Shown here piece by piece: positions 17,927 through 30,146 of a stretch of 64,000 nucleotides of DNA. The DNA is from Nemania diffusa (lineage: Eukaryota; Ascomycota; Sordariomycetes; Xylariales; Xylariaceae), in contig JBBPUQ010000004.1 of the NCBI GenBank assembly GCA_038501195.1, forward strand, positions 744,001 to 808,000, in the 5' to 3' direction. Position 1 is the stretch's first letter; each line of letters begins with the position of its first letter. The notes beneath the pieces were generated by a model, which searched no databases, had not been told where the DNA came from, and saw only the letters and a program-made list of their open reading frames with translations. The position numbers were made by a program, and so were the translations under genes.

Positions 17927-20095
17927 CTATACGCCCATGGCGCCGCCTCGTCTGCGGTGCTTGCCGGGGAGCTCGGCGTCAGGATGACACACGCGGTAGT
18001 GTCTCGTCAGTGCATCCGCTCGGCTGAACGTCTTTTCTTCGGTGCAGAGACCGCATCGCACCTTTTGTTTGCGCGCGTTGTGGATGGTGTCCTCGTGTCT
18101 AGTGAGATCATAGGGCCTAGAAAACACCGTGTTACATGGCTTCCCGGTACTAGGGTTGATTCTATCGCATCGGTGTGGCCCCGCCTGGCTGTTGGCTACG
18201 ATGCTTTCTGATAGTCCACTACCAGGCGCACTCGTTGCACTAGTCGAACCTCGGACGTGGTTAAACGCGCCAGCTTGTCGGTGCCCTTCTCGCTTGTGCT
18301 TCTGAAGCAGCGCTGGTGTCTCAAATCGCAACGTACAGCCATGGTAAGTGCATGTGTATGTGCCACCGTCTGCAGATGTCCTATCCGGCCTTTGTGCGCG
18401 CCCGTCAATGCTACTGCCTCCATCCGTGTTGCTCGCCTCAGCTGAACTCATGCGTGAAAATGTTGATGCCGACGGCGTTAATTGCTGCGGGCGCTGCTGT
18501 GGCTGGGATTGTTGCCGGGATACGAATGGATACTGCTGCGGAATCTGAGTCGGCATCGAAAAATTAAACTCGCCACGCATCGGTGTCGAGGGTATAGAAT
18601 GAAATGGTGAGGCCGATTGCTGCTGAGATGTGATCCTATTCATGCCCCCACCCCCATTGCTTTGCACTAAGCCGTAGGTATTGGTCTCTTGTGACGGGAA
18701 CAACGGGAAATTTGAATCTATGTCGGCCTCGCTGAAATCCAACACAGCATCTTTTGGAGAGATGGTGGTTGGCGTGCTCTGCTGCTGCTGCTGCTGCTGT
18801 CCTTGCTGGGAGTTCCGCGCCATCTGCTGCTGAAGTTGTTTCGCGTCCTCCTCTGCTTTTCTCCTCTCCCGGAGTTGCTGAGCCGACTCCAGACGGGCGT
18901 GATTTGTGCCCACCTTAGAGAATTCGTTCAACGCTGAGGCATACGGCGAGCCCTGGCGGAATGGGGAATGCCCTCTCGAATCTGTTGATACGGGAGAGTG
19001 GACAGCAAACAAATGCCGGTTGTTGGCCGTCTGCAGCCTCTGAGTGAATAGGTCGTTGCCTGGCGAGAGGGCAAGATGGGTTTGCGGAGATGGGGAGGCT
19101 GAGGTGATCGCGAAGGTGGGGCTGTAAAGCTCGTCGCTATATACATCCGTCAGAGTGCGATCGAGCTTAGGCATGTCGGCACCGGTGGCAGAGGCTATAT
19201 CGTCGGGAAGAAAGAGTAAGTAATCATTAACCAACTCTGGGTTTGAGTCCAGAGGGAATAGAACTGGAGAATCGGGCCCCTCACCATTCTTTGCTCTCCT
19301 GTGGTCGTCCTCGTGCTCGTGAAAGGACGGTGTAGCGGGTGAGTCGCCTCCTATCGAGCTTGCCACCGACACGGGACGGGATCGTGTAGATATACCAGGT
19401 GCGGGCATGTCCATGGGCGCTAGCCTCCCTTGCCTCGGCTGTTGTGACCCTGTCAGAGCGGGCAGTCCGTCGGTCGTACTCATATCTCCCATGATATCAT
19501 GATGGCCACTCATCCCTCCGCCACCGTGGCCTTGTAAGGGTCCCAGTGCATTAGGGTAAAAGGCCTCCGATATGGTCATGGGTTTTGTCAGACCAAAGGT
19601 ATAGTTGTTCTCACTAGCGGTCGCCATATCGTGCAGACTGTCTCCAACGGCATCTGTGACGGCAATCTGGGGGTTCGTGGTGTTCGCATTGTATGGCGAC
19701 GCGGGTGTGTTAGAGCCCACCGAGGACAAAGAAGAGTCTCGCTGGTGGCCAAATCGCTGTTGGGTCTGTCTTGGTGTGTGTTGGCCGTGCACCATCCACG
19801 AGTCCGAGGACATCAGGTTCAAGCCCTGGCTGTTCGGGGTGGCGGACCTTGAATGATGGTAACGCTGCGTGGCGGCGAGTGCGGCGGCTGCGGTGGGTAT
19901 ATTGTCCAGCGTCGCGGAGAAGGCAGCTGAATCTGAGGCGGCGAAGTTGCCTGGCTGAAACTGTTGCGAAAACTGTTGTTGTTGTTGTGGATGTTGATGT
20001 TGATGGTGTTGTTGTCCGTGATAGTAAGGATATGGTTGTTGTGGTTGTTGATGTTGTTGGGTTCTTGAAGGATAAGTATTATGCGCGAGCATCAT
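17927..20095 (-). CDS. Glutamine-rich C2H2 zinc-finger transcription factor, Rpn4-like
   Basis: A single open frame of 722 residues with no obvious intron; the start is a double ATG at 20090-20095. The N-terminal 60 residues are rich in Q, H, P and Y, and a second glutamine run near residue 435 is encoded by a CAG repeat. Acidic-hydrophobic patches (FPLDSNPELVNDYLLFLPDD near 280; DSNFPLFPSQE near 460) may be activation or degron segments. Three zinc fingers lie at about 580-707: C-x4-C-x12-H-x4-H, then a finger with a long C-x10-C loop containing FSRPYDLTRH, then C-x2-C-x14-H-x4-H with TFSRADALTRH. The long-loop finger and the SRPYDL motif recall the Rpn4 family, which activates proteasome genes in yeast. 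The family call is from recognition and the target genes are inference. The C-terminus ends in a basic KHRRR stretch. Confidence 0.85.
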   Translation of the reverse strand: MMLAHNTYPSRTQQHQQPQQPYPYYHGQQHHQHQHPQQQQQFSQQFQPGNFAASDSAAFSATLDNIPTAAAALAATQRYHHSRSATPNSQGLNLMSSDSWMVHGQHTPRQTQQRFGHQRDSSLSSVGSNTPASPYNANTTNPQIAVTDAVGDSLHDMATASENNYTFGLTKPMTISEAFYPNALGPLQGHGGGGMSGHHDIMGDMSTTDGLPALTGSQQPRQGRLAPMDMPAPGISTRSRPVSVASSIGGDSPATPSFHEHEDDHRRAKNGEGPDSPVLFPLDSNPELVNDYLLFLPDDIASATGADMPKLDRTLTDVYSDELYSPTFAITSASPSPQTHLALSPGNDLFTQRLQTANNRHLFAVHSPVSTDSRGHSPFRQGSPYASALNEFSKVGTNHARLESAQQLRERRKAEEDAKQLQQQMARNSQQGQQQQQQQSTPTTISPKDAVLDFSEADIDSNFPLFPSQETNTYGLVQSNGGGGMNRITSQQQSASPFHSIPSTPMRGEFNFSMPTQIPQQYPFVSRQQSQPQQRPQQLTPSASTFSRMSSAEASNTDGGSSIDGRAQRPDRTSADGGTYTCTYHGCTLRFETPALLQKHKREGHRQAGAFNHVRGSTSATSAPGSGLSESIVANSQAGPHRCDRINPSTGKPCNTVFSRPYDLTRHEDTIHNARKQKVRCGLCTEEKTFSRADALTRHYRVCHPDAELPGKHRRRGGAMGV
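18779..18799 (-). repeat. CAG repeat encoding polyglutamine
   Basis: About seven CTG units on the plus strand (CAG on the coding strand) encode a Q run in the middle of the Rpn4-like protein. It is likely to vary in length between strains. Confidence 0.85.
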
Positions 20096-20700
20096 AAGTG
20101 ACTAGATGGATTATGAAAGTCCCAGGAAGAATATACTAGTAGTAGTCGAATAGTCGATGACAAGTATTTGTCAAAGGTTGTGTGGGGTGAGAGGGAGAGT
20201 GATGAGGAGGAGGGGAGTGGCGAACAAGTCTAGATATAGGTAGATAGTCTAAGAGACGAGGCAGGGTACTCAGGTACTGCTACTGTGTAGGTATGTTAGG
20301 TAGACAGGTAGAAAGTAGAGACTGACTTATGCGTATTTCCAAGGTTGTTTGTCGAGGAGGGAAGTACCTGACGTATGAAGGATGAGCCGGTGTATATAAG
20401 TGACAGATGCGGTGATACACATAGCGTGCAGGTATAAGTAGATGCGGGTACCCACTCAGGTAAGTAGGGGTGTGGTGGTATGTAGGGTAGGTAGTACCTC
20501 GGGATGGTGTGTGGTGTGTGTGTAGAGAAAAAAGTGGCAGTTCGACTTCGAACTCCCGTCCTCGGCCTCTCCCTCACTTTTTATCATAATTCCAGCAGTT
20601 GGTAATCAATAAGCAACAACGGGCCCGAGTAAACGTTATTTGTTCAGCTGAAAGGAAAGAAGGAGAAGCCCAAAGACAATGAAAAGGCTATTGGTCAGGT
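20096..20700 (-). promoter_or_regulatory. Upstream region of the Rpn4-like gene
   Basis: Contains dense TAGGTA/TACCTA words (20235-20310, 20460-20500), GT-rich tracts and a 7-2-7 inverted repeat of AGTTCGA at 20539-20554. No competing coding frame is convincing. It probably holds the promoter and 5' leader of the minus-strand factor. Confidence 0.5.
20539..20554. repeat. Inverted repeat AGTTCGA-CT-TCGAACT
   Basis: A perfect 7-base inverted repeat with a 2-base centre, about 445 bp upstream of the Rpn4-like start codon. It could bind a dimeric regulator, but a chance match is possible. Confidence 0.6.
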
Positions 20701-20966
20701 GAGGGCTCCATAGGCAGTGCTCTCTCGCTCGTGCTCTCGGGAGCCTTTGATCCTACCAGGGAATGACTAAGAGTTGCCGACTGAGCAGATGCGCTTTCAT
20801 AAGTCGGCGTTTAGTGCAGAGGACCAGAATCTCCTACGACATCTGTGTAGGTGCTATACATGTCGGCAGCCATCCCGGTTCAGCTCATACTTACCTGTCA
20901 TTCGTGGGGTACGGGTTGTTGCGTTGTTTTGCACATAAACAAACTTGGCTTGCAAAATGATAGTAT

Positions 20967-20990
20967 CTACCTACATACGTATGTAGGTAG
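20967..20990. repeat. Perfect 24-bp palindrome built from CTACCTA/TAGGTAG
   Basis: The left half is CTACCTACATAC and the right half is its exact reverse complement, with no spacer. The flanking bases do not extend it. It is the cleanest example of the TACCTA word family in this window. Confidence 0.9.
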
Positions 20991-23500
20991 GCTTGGGGGG
21001 GTGTAGAAAGGAATGAGTGCGGCCAGGTCCAACCGGGGTAGCCATACTTTGAGGCAGAATGACGTAGTAGCGTCCCCAACTCAATCGAATAAAGATTTTC
21101 ATCCCTGTAGCCTGTAGGCAGGTACGTAGGTACATACATATGTATTTGGCGGCCTGCAACTATGGATACAGTGCGATGCCGCTGCGCAGGAGCGCCGCAC
21201 ACACGGTATTCTCCATGCCAAGGCCAGCCAGACTCGCTTTTCCACGGCGCCCTCTACAGCCATGGGAATTCACATCCACTGTACGTAGAACAAATCAAAG
21301 TCTAGACAGGGCGAGACCTTTCCCGGTGAGTCAAATCGACACCTAAGCTACTATGTACAGTTAATAACGAGGTTTGTAACCACCCAACATACCTAACTGT
21401 AACCAAGGTTCCGTCAGGCGATATGTAATAAGTACTATAAATACAGAGCCTTCCTTCTTAGCTTCTGTTCCTAGCCTTATGTGTATAGGCAGAACTTCAA
21501 AGAATGGATGGCATGATCATGGGCTGTGACTCTCCGGATGTAAAGGGTTAGGTGAGTAACTACCTATACGCATAGGGCGCAGGCTATCTTACCTAATACG
21601 TGGTTGTTTTTAGAAGCTACTAGGCAATTCTAGGTAGGCACAGAATAGTTGAATCTCTCTAGCATAGGTACACTTGCTGTAAGTCTGTGTAAGTGAAAAG
21701 GAAAATACTGCATTAAGCTGCGTGCGGATTAAGTACCTTAGGTACTGTACGTTTTGTGCAAGTAGATAGTTGCGCATAGAAAAGAATTGGCAAAAAGAGT
21801 CTGGCTGAAATGGACAGCTGTTGTGACGGGCCACAGCTAAACCGCCGCTCTCCGACATGGCCTCGGGTCGGATTCATCCACTATCCACACTATTCTATAC
21901 CACCGATTCGCTTGTGCTCGCTTATGCGAAAATGGAGATTTTGCACCCAAACGAACTTCCTTTCTCCGGCAATCAGAATTAACTAACTACATACCCAGGT
22001 ACCTAATCATAATTACTCAACTTCTGCATTGGACAGGAATGATTGTAAATTGTTTATGTACAATGCGTATAATATCTATGTGCATTCCTACTTAGTAACC
22101 AAGTCACGGAGAGGACGGAGTTAGGTATCATTAAAGCTGAAGTATTCGGCGCGGTGGATCAGTCAGCACCTTGACTATTTTCCGCATCAAGCAAGTCCTG
22201 CCCTGCCAATACATCTTTCAGTTTGTCAAAGTCACCCGGGAGAAGTTTATTTGTAACCGATATTGTAAATTTTTCAGCTTACTTGTACGCATACGCATAG
22301 ATGTCTACGTGTAGGGCGCACCAATAGTGATGCCTGCGCATATATTGCATGAACAGAAAATTTGTACAGTTGTATGTGTACATTGTATGTGTACATGATC
22401 AAGCAAGTGGTAAGTTATACTCTTGTGTGGCGTTGAGGTGGTGAGGTATTGTCGCACGGGTATCGGCTCACCCACTAAACCGATCACCATAGAACACGCC
22501 ACTAAAATGCGAGCCAAACGGCTAAACGTCCATTGATGCGAAACTCCGAACTGCCTACCTGAAAGCTCTACGCTTCTCATTCTCGCTGTCTCTCGCTGCA
22601 TCGGCAGATAATTCGGCCCGCGGAATGTTCGGGTTCAAGCTGAAAATGGAGGGCACGAGAGAGAAAAAAAAAAAAAAAAAAAAAAGGAGAGACAAGAGAC
22701 ACAGACAATGCGCCCTCGGAAAGCATGGTTGCATTGGGAACGGACCCTGCGGTACAAAAAAAAGGGTGCAATGCTTGCTTGCAGCAGCATCTTGCAGCGG
22801 GTTCCCCGATCGTTTATCTAGATGCGTATTCCTCCTCCTCCACCTGGACAGCCTAGCCGAACTCGCAACCAAACAGCCAACCAGGCCCAGCGCGCTGGAT
22901 ACTATTAGCGGCCCAGAGTCTCGGGACACCGAATTCCCTTGGTGTCTGTCTCTTGCTACTCCTTCCCTCCGCCTTCCCTCACCCTTCCTTCACCGTGGCT
23001 CTCCCGGAGGCGGCAACACCGGGATTTCAACCATTACATGCTGCATCATGCAAATCGCTTATTCAATCCTTCTTAGTCCTAGTTATCGGCACGACGCCGC
23101 GTAGTCAGAGCGCGTGACTATGGGTCGCTAATAGATTACCAGGATTCATAAGAGGCTCTCGTGAGATAGACGACGACGACAACGAGCGCTTAAGCGATAC
23201 TGGTTAGTAACAGTGTTTAGCTGTCATTCGGTGACACGGGGCGGCAAAGGGTCACCTCGGACACGCGTAGCACCGAATAATCCAATCGATAGAATTCCAT
23301 GACTACCTTGAATGTACTGTATGGGTATCCTCCATAAATGATTAATCCGACCGCTCTGACCACTCAGATGAGATCACGATGGATATCTCGTAATACTCCG
23401 CAGATGCACATCATATCCCAGTCATCTAGCCTAGCGTAGGTACCATGCGTGCATAACAGATACCTAGATTATTATTAGATTCGAGAGCCGGTTACCGTCA

Positions 23501-23566
23501 GGGGGAGTGGAAGGGGTTGAACCCGTCGGAGAAGGGGTAGAACGAGGGGGCCAAAAGCCGAGGGGG
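23501..23566 (+). other. Five G4-G5 runs, possible G-quadruplex
   Basis: Runs of four or five G at 23501, 23513, 23534, 23546 and 23562 lie within 66 bp. Loops range from 7 to 17 bases. No gene is recognised on either side. Confidence 0.55.
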
Positions 23567-23680
23567 TGAATCCGGCCTTAACTCCAGCCCGGGATCTGAC
23601 CGAGAGAAAAGTCTCGCCTGTGCTGTGCCTATCCACTTACAGTTAGGTATCGACGGTAGGTATGCGTATAGGCTACCATA

Positions 23681-23707
23681 TGTGCCGTATGTGCCGTATG
23701 TGCCGTA
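23681..23707. repeat. Three tandem copies of TGTGCCGTA
   Basis: Three perfect 9-bp units in an intergenic region. No function can be inferred. Confidence 0.9.
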
Positions 23708-26700
23708 TAATATGTAAGCAAAACAGCACTCTCGGCTTCACACCAATACGACCTGGTTCCAAGCAAACACCGAAAAGTATCCGAATTCATCGCGAAGCGG
23801 ATTTCGGTTGAGCATTGCATTACTGAGCATTACTCACACACCAGAACGGTGTGTATACAATCATAATCACAAATCCTAGTCATCATCCCATGTATTCGTA
23901 CACCGTTTATTTCTCAGCTTTGTCGGATACAGCTGATTTCCTTTTCCCCATTATAGCCATATGTGGGTAGGTTGGTAGGTAAGTGGTAAGTCGACCCGCG
24001 GGCCAGACCACAGATTCGTCCTCGATGCCCTATAGGTGAGTGTCGCACGTGTACGGCTGTTACGCAGGCGGGGGCCAGACCAACAATTATCGGTGCCTGC
24101 ATGGAGGTTATCAGCGGCTTATCAGGCCTAGACACTCTAGGTAGGGACTAAAGTAGACACCTACTGCACTGGTTAGGCGCCTACCGCTACAATCCTAGCG
24201 CATACGACTTGTCAGATGAGCCGCCGCCCTCCCGTCAGCGACCCGAGGATCTGGATCCGCCATCGAAAAATTTTAAGACATGTCGTGGAACCGTCAGACA
24301 TTGTCGCTCTGCCGCCCCTCTGCCGCGTTGGTGCTACGCCATGTACGCACGCATAGGGTACCTAAGTACCTACACTACTAAATACGCACTAAATACAGTT
24401 CCTTACAATGCTCGTTATACTATCTATACATTTTAAACATGGCACCTACCTATACCCGATATATATAGTATGAACAAACCGAATGCGCACCGGGTGTTCA
24501 ACTGTCGGATAATACTGGTATAACCACACCATATGCCAACATACCTATGATAGTATAGAAAGGTACCTACATAGAACCCTCGTAGCCCCACATAAACCCG
24601 ATAACCCTACTATGTGGTTGCACTCTGTAGGTGTGGCTATGTTATGTTATGTAGGTAGATAATGTACGCAGTGATGTTAAACCTCACACAGAGTGGCAGG
24701 TTACCATCAATCACTATTCGGAGTTTGTAACACTCTTAAGTTCTCCTTTATCCCTTTTATCGGTCAAGCCGTTCCGTTACTAGCCACCTTTAAGCTTTCC
24801 ACATGGTTGAGTAACTCTAATAGATAGTGGATCTGTCAAATTGATGTACGTATACGACATACCCGCACGCTAGCCGTAAACACAGCAGGTACCTATGTAC
24901 TAGCTGGAATGCTGGCCGAGGTACATTAGGTAAGGGATTGGCTGAGGCCGCCCAAGACAAGAATATGAGTCAAGATGTATCGTAAAACATCATTAGCAGG
25001 TCAACACAGAGGGCCTCGTGACCCGTATCGCAGCCTTCTCTTTCAATCGCTATCTCCCTCTCTCGTAAAATGAATGCGACGAGTGAGCGTATGCGTAAGT
25101 ATGCGTATGCGAATGTAATGGTGTGCGTCAGGTGACCAAAGACGAGGTCCCCTACCACTGCCCTACAACGAGGGAATAGGCAGCAAAGAAACTCGATCCC
25201 GCCATCCACTGTAGGGCTAGCCGCTAGGTATACGCATCTTGTGTGCATAAGCCCAGCACCCATGCACGTTTCCGGAGATTCGCGCCCCTGTCATCTCAAG
25301 GTACCAGCACATAGCTAGATACCTACTGCGCACATAGGCAATCCTTTGCTCGCTTGGTCAAATGAGTGGTCAAAAAAGGCGATTTTTCCTGATGGAAAAG
25401 AGCAGAATCCCATGGCAGCAACCAGGCAATGTGCATGTTACATTACACAGCCACGATTTATCCAGGCGGCATTGCAACAGTGCCACCGAGAGCTGGAACC
25501 AATCAGCGCCCGACGCCCGTTTGCTGGTGACGCTACCTACCACGCCTACCACGTGGAATGACAAGGACATACTACCTGGTACCTATACCGGCTGTAGGTA
25601 GCGTGCTGTCCGCATAATCACTACCTACCTAAATCGCTGTAACAGCCCCAAAAAATAGGCCTATCATCCTGTTGGCTACAGTTTCTCAGCGGAGTTCGAC
25701 GTGGGATCCTCCGACCAACAGCGGGCCGTCTTTTATCAAAGCCCGCCGCCCGCTCAGACGCCAGGATAAACCCTTCCTCCGGGGTCCCCTAGCAAGTGTG
25801 GCGCCGAGATAACGTAGCATTGTATGTAGGCCTCTAACTACGGTATTACCTCCCTTGCGATCACGCACCTGTCTTTAAAGCCGCCATACACCCAGATATT
25901 AGCACATCTCCGAATGTCCGATCTAAGCATCTATGTGCGGTAGGTTTGAAATCAAGAGTCGAGACAAAAACTCCGCGCGTGCATTAAGTGACGTCGCCGG
26001 ACACATCCGCATTTCTCGCATGTACCTTCTCGATTTGGTACACGATATCTCTACTGAACCTTGCTATGCTGAACATGGTGGCCAAAGGCTTCCTTAGCAC
26101 CGATCTTCGTGTGCGTATGTACAACACAGCTCGGCAGGGATGAAGAGCCAGGCATTCAAGGCCTTACGCGTAGCCTCGCCCCAGGCTGGCGGTACGCTTG
26201 ATACTTCGAAGTCAAGATGCATGGTCGTAACCGAGGGGCTCTGGTGGAAAAGGGCATGACAACTTTCATGAAGAATATACAGTTTCTGCCAGCCTCGTGC
26301 GGGTACTCCGAGGTCAGGCCGTCAAGTCGAGGCCAATCGAGACCAGAATCCACCAGGATGTTAATTCATTCGTCCGAACACTGGTCAGGCTAATTGGGCT
26401 GGGGGCAGAGGATAGGCTGTCAACTTGCTTACATAGATAGCTCGTCCTGGTTAAACCTACGACCGCGACCGCTACCTCGAGGCTTGTGGGATCATGTGCG
26501 GGAACATCAGTCCGATGGTCGTTCGTACGGGCGTGAGACTGAAGGTCACCATAGTAGGCCGATGTGACCATGCCTTTTCGCCTCGTGTTAGTCATATCGG
26601 TTGCTTGGTATATCAAAATTAGGTGTTCGAATTTCCCACCCGTATCAAATGCGTAGGTAAGCACTACGGAGACACGCAATCTCTCTACTGCGTAGCTGCA

Positions 26701-29484
26701 ACGTATTATTAGCGAGATGATACTCAGGTATTCCAATATGCTGTGCCTGTTCTTAGGTTTTCTCTAATGTGTGCAGCTTACTCATCTTATTTAACAAGTA
26801 GTCTAGAGAGCTTATTACTCACTAGGTCGATAGTAGCAGCATGTTATTATATAAGATTTGTAATAGCAATGTATATGCAGTAGTAGGTGCTGTCATTAAA
26901 CCTTGATGTTTAAGCAATTCATGCTATTTTCCTCTTCTAAGTTTCCATCCCTGTATTGTATGAGTCCTAGCCATAAACTACCGGGTCACAGAGTATGAAG
27001 GAATGTAACGAAAATAGCGAATACGTAGACTCGGAAGATATTCCATACTAAACCTAACAACTTCCTCGTTCCTTAAGTAACGGGATCTTGCAAGCTTCAC
27101 CCATGAGAAGCCCCCAATACTTGATACACACCTGCGCCCATATTACTATCACGTTGCAACGCCAATAAATCCAAGTGATACAGATCCTGTGAAGGCCATC
27201 AGGCTCACCCTCTCTCATTAGATTATCTGTGTCACGGACCCACGCACCGTCTTCTTATGCACATCTAGTTCAGGCACTGGAAAGTCCCGCGAATTCCCAT
27301 GGTTCCATGAGGTCGTTAAGCCCAAGACCACAAGCCACAGTACTAGCCCCAATTATCTTATACATATCACCTTGGTCCGTATTTAACATCCATTACCGCT
27401 CGTGATCTTGTGCTGCCGTAATACCGATCAGTGAGCTATAATGTCATCTCAGATTGTGTAAGACCGGCAATACCAGGTATTATTTGAGGGGGGAAAAGAA
27501 CACGCAGTCCATATTACAAGGTCGGGTCGGAAGTGCACATTCTTCCCTCACTCACTTAGAGTAAAAACGTGGTTGTAGTCACGCGACATATCTACTAAGT
27601 CGTGCCAGGTATCATGGTGTTTGTGTCTAGAAGCACAACACCGTATGTTTCACATTTACGTCCGAGTTAGTACGATGCCCTAGGCTATTTATTATATCCA
27701 TTTCTAGACATATTAATAATTGCCAGGTGTATATCAGGTTGCCCTATGAGATGCTTGTATGCGTATTCTGGTGATAGTGTAGGAGTTCGCTAGCACCTTT
27801 TGTACTGCAAGGAAGACTGGCAACAAATTGAAAGTGCCATCTATTCTTATTTTACTGTCGCATTGCTCGTCTCGTTGCTATATGAGGATTTGTACTTAAC
27901 ACATGATCTCGTATTCTTTTATACGGCATTTCACAGTAACAACGGTTGTGCACCTCAAACCCGCGCTAGCATCCTCTGGTTCGGCAACATATCTGGATAT
28001 CAACGACCTAATGTAGTCATCTCCTTTGCTCTCCGTATATTATTTCCTGTGTTACATATTTCTGCAGCGCTTACGTTGCTTACATTGGGCGGCGAGATAC
28101 ACAGTGAGCCGTATTAGTCGGCCCGTATCAAATGTGAAAAGTGATTAATCAAACAACTAATCCCAATGTCCGAGGTATTTATATTCACGGCCTCCACATT
28201 CTTGATATCGTATGTAGTCCTTTTATTTCCCTATGGGTGGAATAGTACGAACTCTGATTTTGCGTCATGCGCCAGTATATCAGGGCTATAATAAACCCCT
28301 CATATGTCATCCATAGTAAAATCTGAGGGATGTAGTTGTTCTGTATTTTAATTATTGAGGTTTCCATGTCTCGAGAGGGGTTTTTTATGTCATGGCTGGT
28401 TGCTTTGGAAGTTTATATATCTTACATGTTTAAGCTTCACATTTTAGCTAATAAAACAATAACACTTCAACCTAACTTTTTGCTTAACATAGCCAACCAC
28501 ATTTTAAAGCACAATATGAAACCATACCCAATAGACCAAAATAGCGTACGCAATTCACCCTACTCATAAAAAACAATCTCTACGTAATATCTACCCCATT
28601 GTGTCGAGTTGTTAACTGTTGCAGCGGCAGAGCCTACCCTGTATTTAGAGGACCCACATACGTGAATAAGCGACACATTCAGTGATGATGATATGATATA
28701 CTTGAAAGCCTTACATTACAAAGCCCGAGCTAAGCCTCCGTATTAATGATAATGTCACGCTAGGTAAGCTATGTGTGTTATCAAAACTACACGGAGAAAA
28801 CATCGTCGGGTCCAAATGACTCATATTAGGCACACTATATTCGAAACCGCTGTTGCTCTACGGTACCTGTCACGTTGAAGACAAAGCTCTGAGTCACGCT
28901 CGCTACGTACTAGGACGAACTAGATCAATATACTGAATGAATAGAAAATACGGTAGTAATAATCATTACTGTCATACAGCCCGTGAACGTGGTCATGTGT
29001 AGGGTCAAGCAATAGAGGCCTATTGGTTTATAGCGTAGATTGACTGACAGGCAACAAAAACTCGTGAAACAAGTAGCACCTACAAGCGGCCGAACTAGAC
29101 ATATAACCGTAGATATACACACATCACGTATACAGACACAAGGGCACAAACGAAGCGGAATCTAAAATACGACGCTTTGGCCACGGAAACACCAGAGCAA
29201 GTATCAAATGAAGACCAAGGTTGTTCACGAATGTTCCTTGACGGATTGATCAATTATCCTCAAACGAACCCTGTAGACCCCCACCCATAACCCTTATGGT
29301 ACATTGAACACCCCGAAAAAAACAAGAACCCATTCCCATGATCGTCATGACCAGAACCCACCAGGCGACGCATGCTCAGTGTGGCGAGTGTAGTGTATGT
29401 ATAGTGTGTGCGCGTGTGCAAGAAATGACATTTCGTAACAGACATGAACTCCCCCGTGTCCCCAAGAAAAACCGAAGAGACGCT

Positions 29485-29973
<489 letters not shown>

Positions 29974-30139
29974 ATTGAATGAGGTATAAAGTTATGTAGT
30001 GTAAAGTGGTATTGTTTGATTGCACGTGGGCAATGATGACAGTTGAAGGTGAGAGTGGATGGTTGTTGATGGTGGATGTATGGATGGATGGAAGTGGTAT
30101 CAAGAAAGTCTGGGAGAACGTGGGGAACAGCAGCGGCTG

Positions 30140-30146
30140 TTAAATA
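30140..30146 (-). promoter_or_regulatory. TATTTAA box of the H4 gene
   Basis: TATTTAA on the minus strand, 167 bp before the H4 ATG. It matches the element at almost the same distance from H3, which supports a core-promoter role. Confidence 0.6.

Larger units (their letters stand above)
20701..29484. other. Gene-poor stretch, no supportable gene
   Basis: About 8.8 kb where every open frame is short (159 codons at most), lacks recognisable domains and has no convincing splice partner. The left half (to about 26.7 kb) carries many TACCTA/TAGGTA words, a 24-bp palindrome, a 22-base A run (22664-22685) and a G-rich cluster. The right half (about 26.7-29.4 kb) is visibly AT-richer with few of those words. 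The last few hundred bases should include the H4 3' UTR. No tRNA or 5S rRNA was recognised by reading; a structured-RNA search was not possible. Confidence 0.6.

Noticed and set aside
22625..23104. 159-codon plus-strand frame starting MFGFKLKM
   Set aside because: The lysine run comes from a 22-base A homopolymer and the rest has no domain.
27800..28117. 105-codon plus-strand frame with hydrophobic segments
   Set aside because: No family resemblance or splice partner. Lies in the AT-richer part of the gap where codons for hydrophobic residues are favoured.
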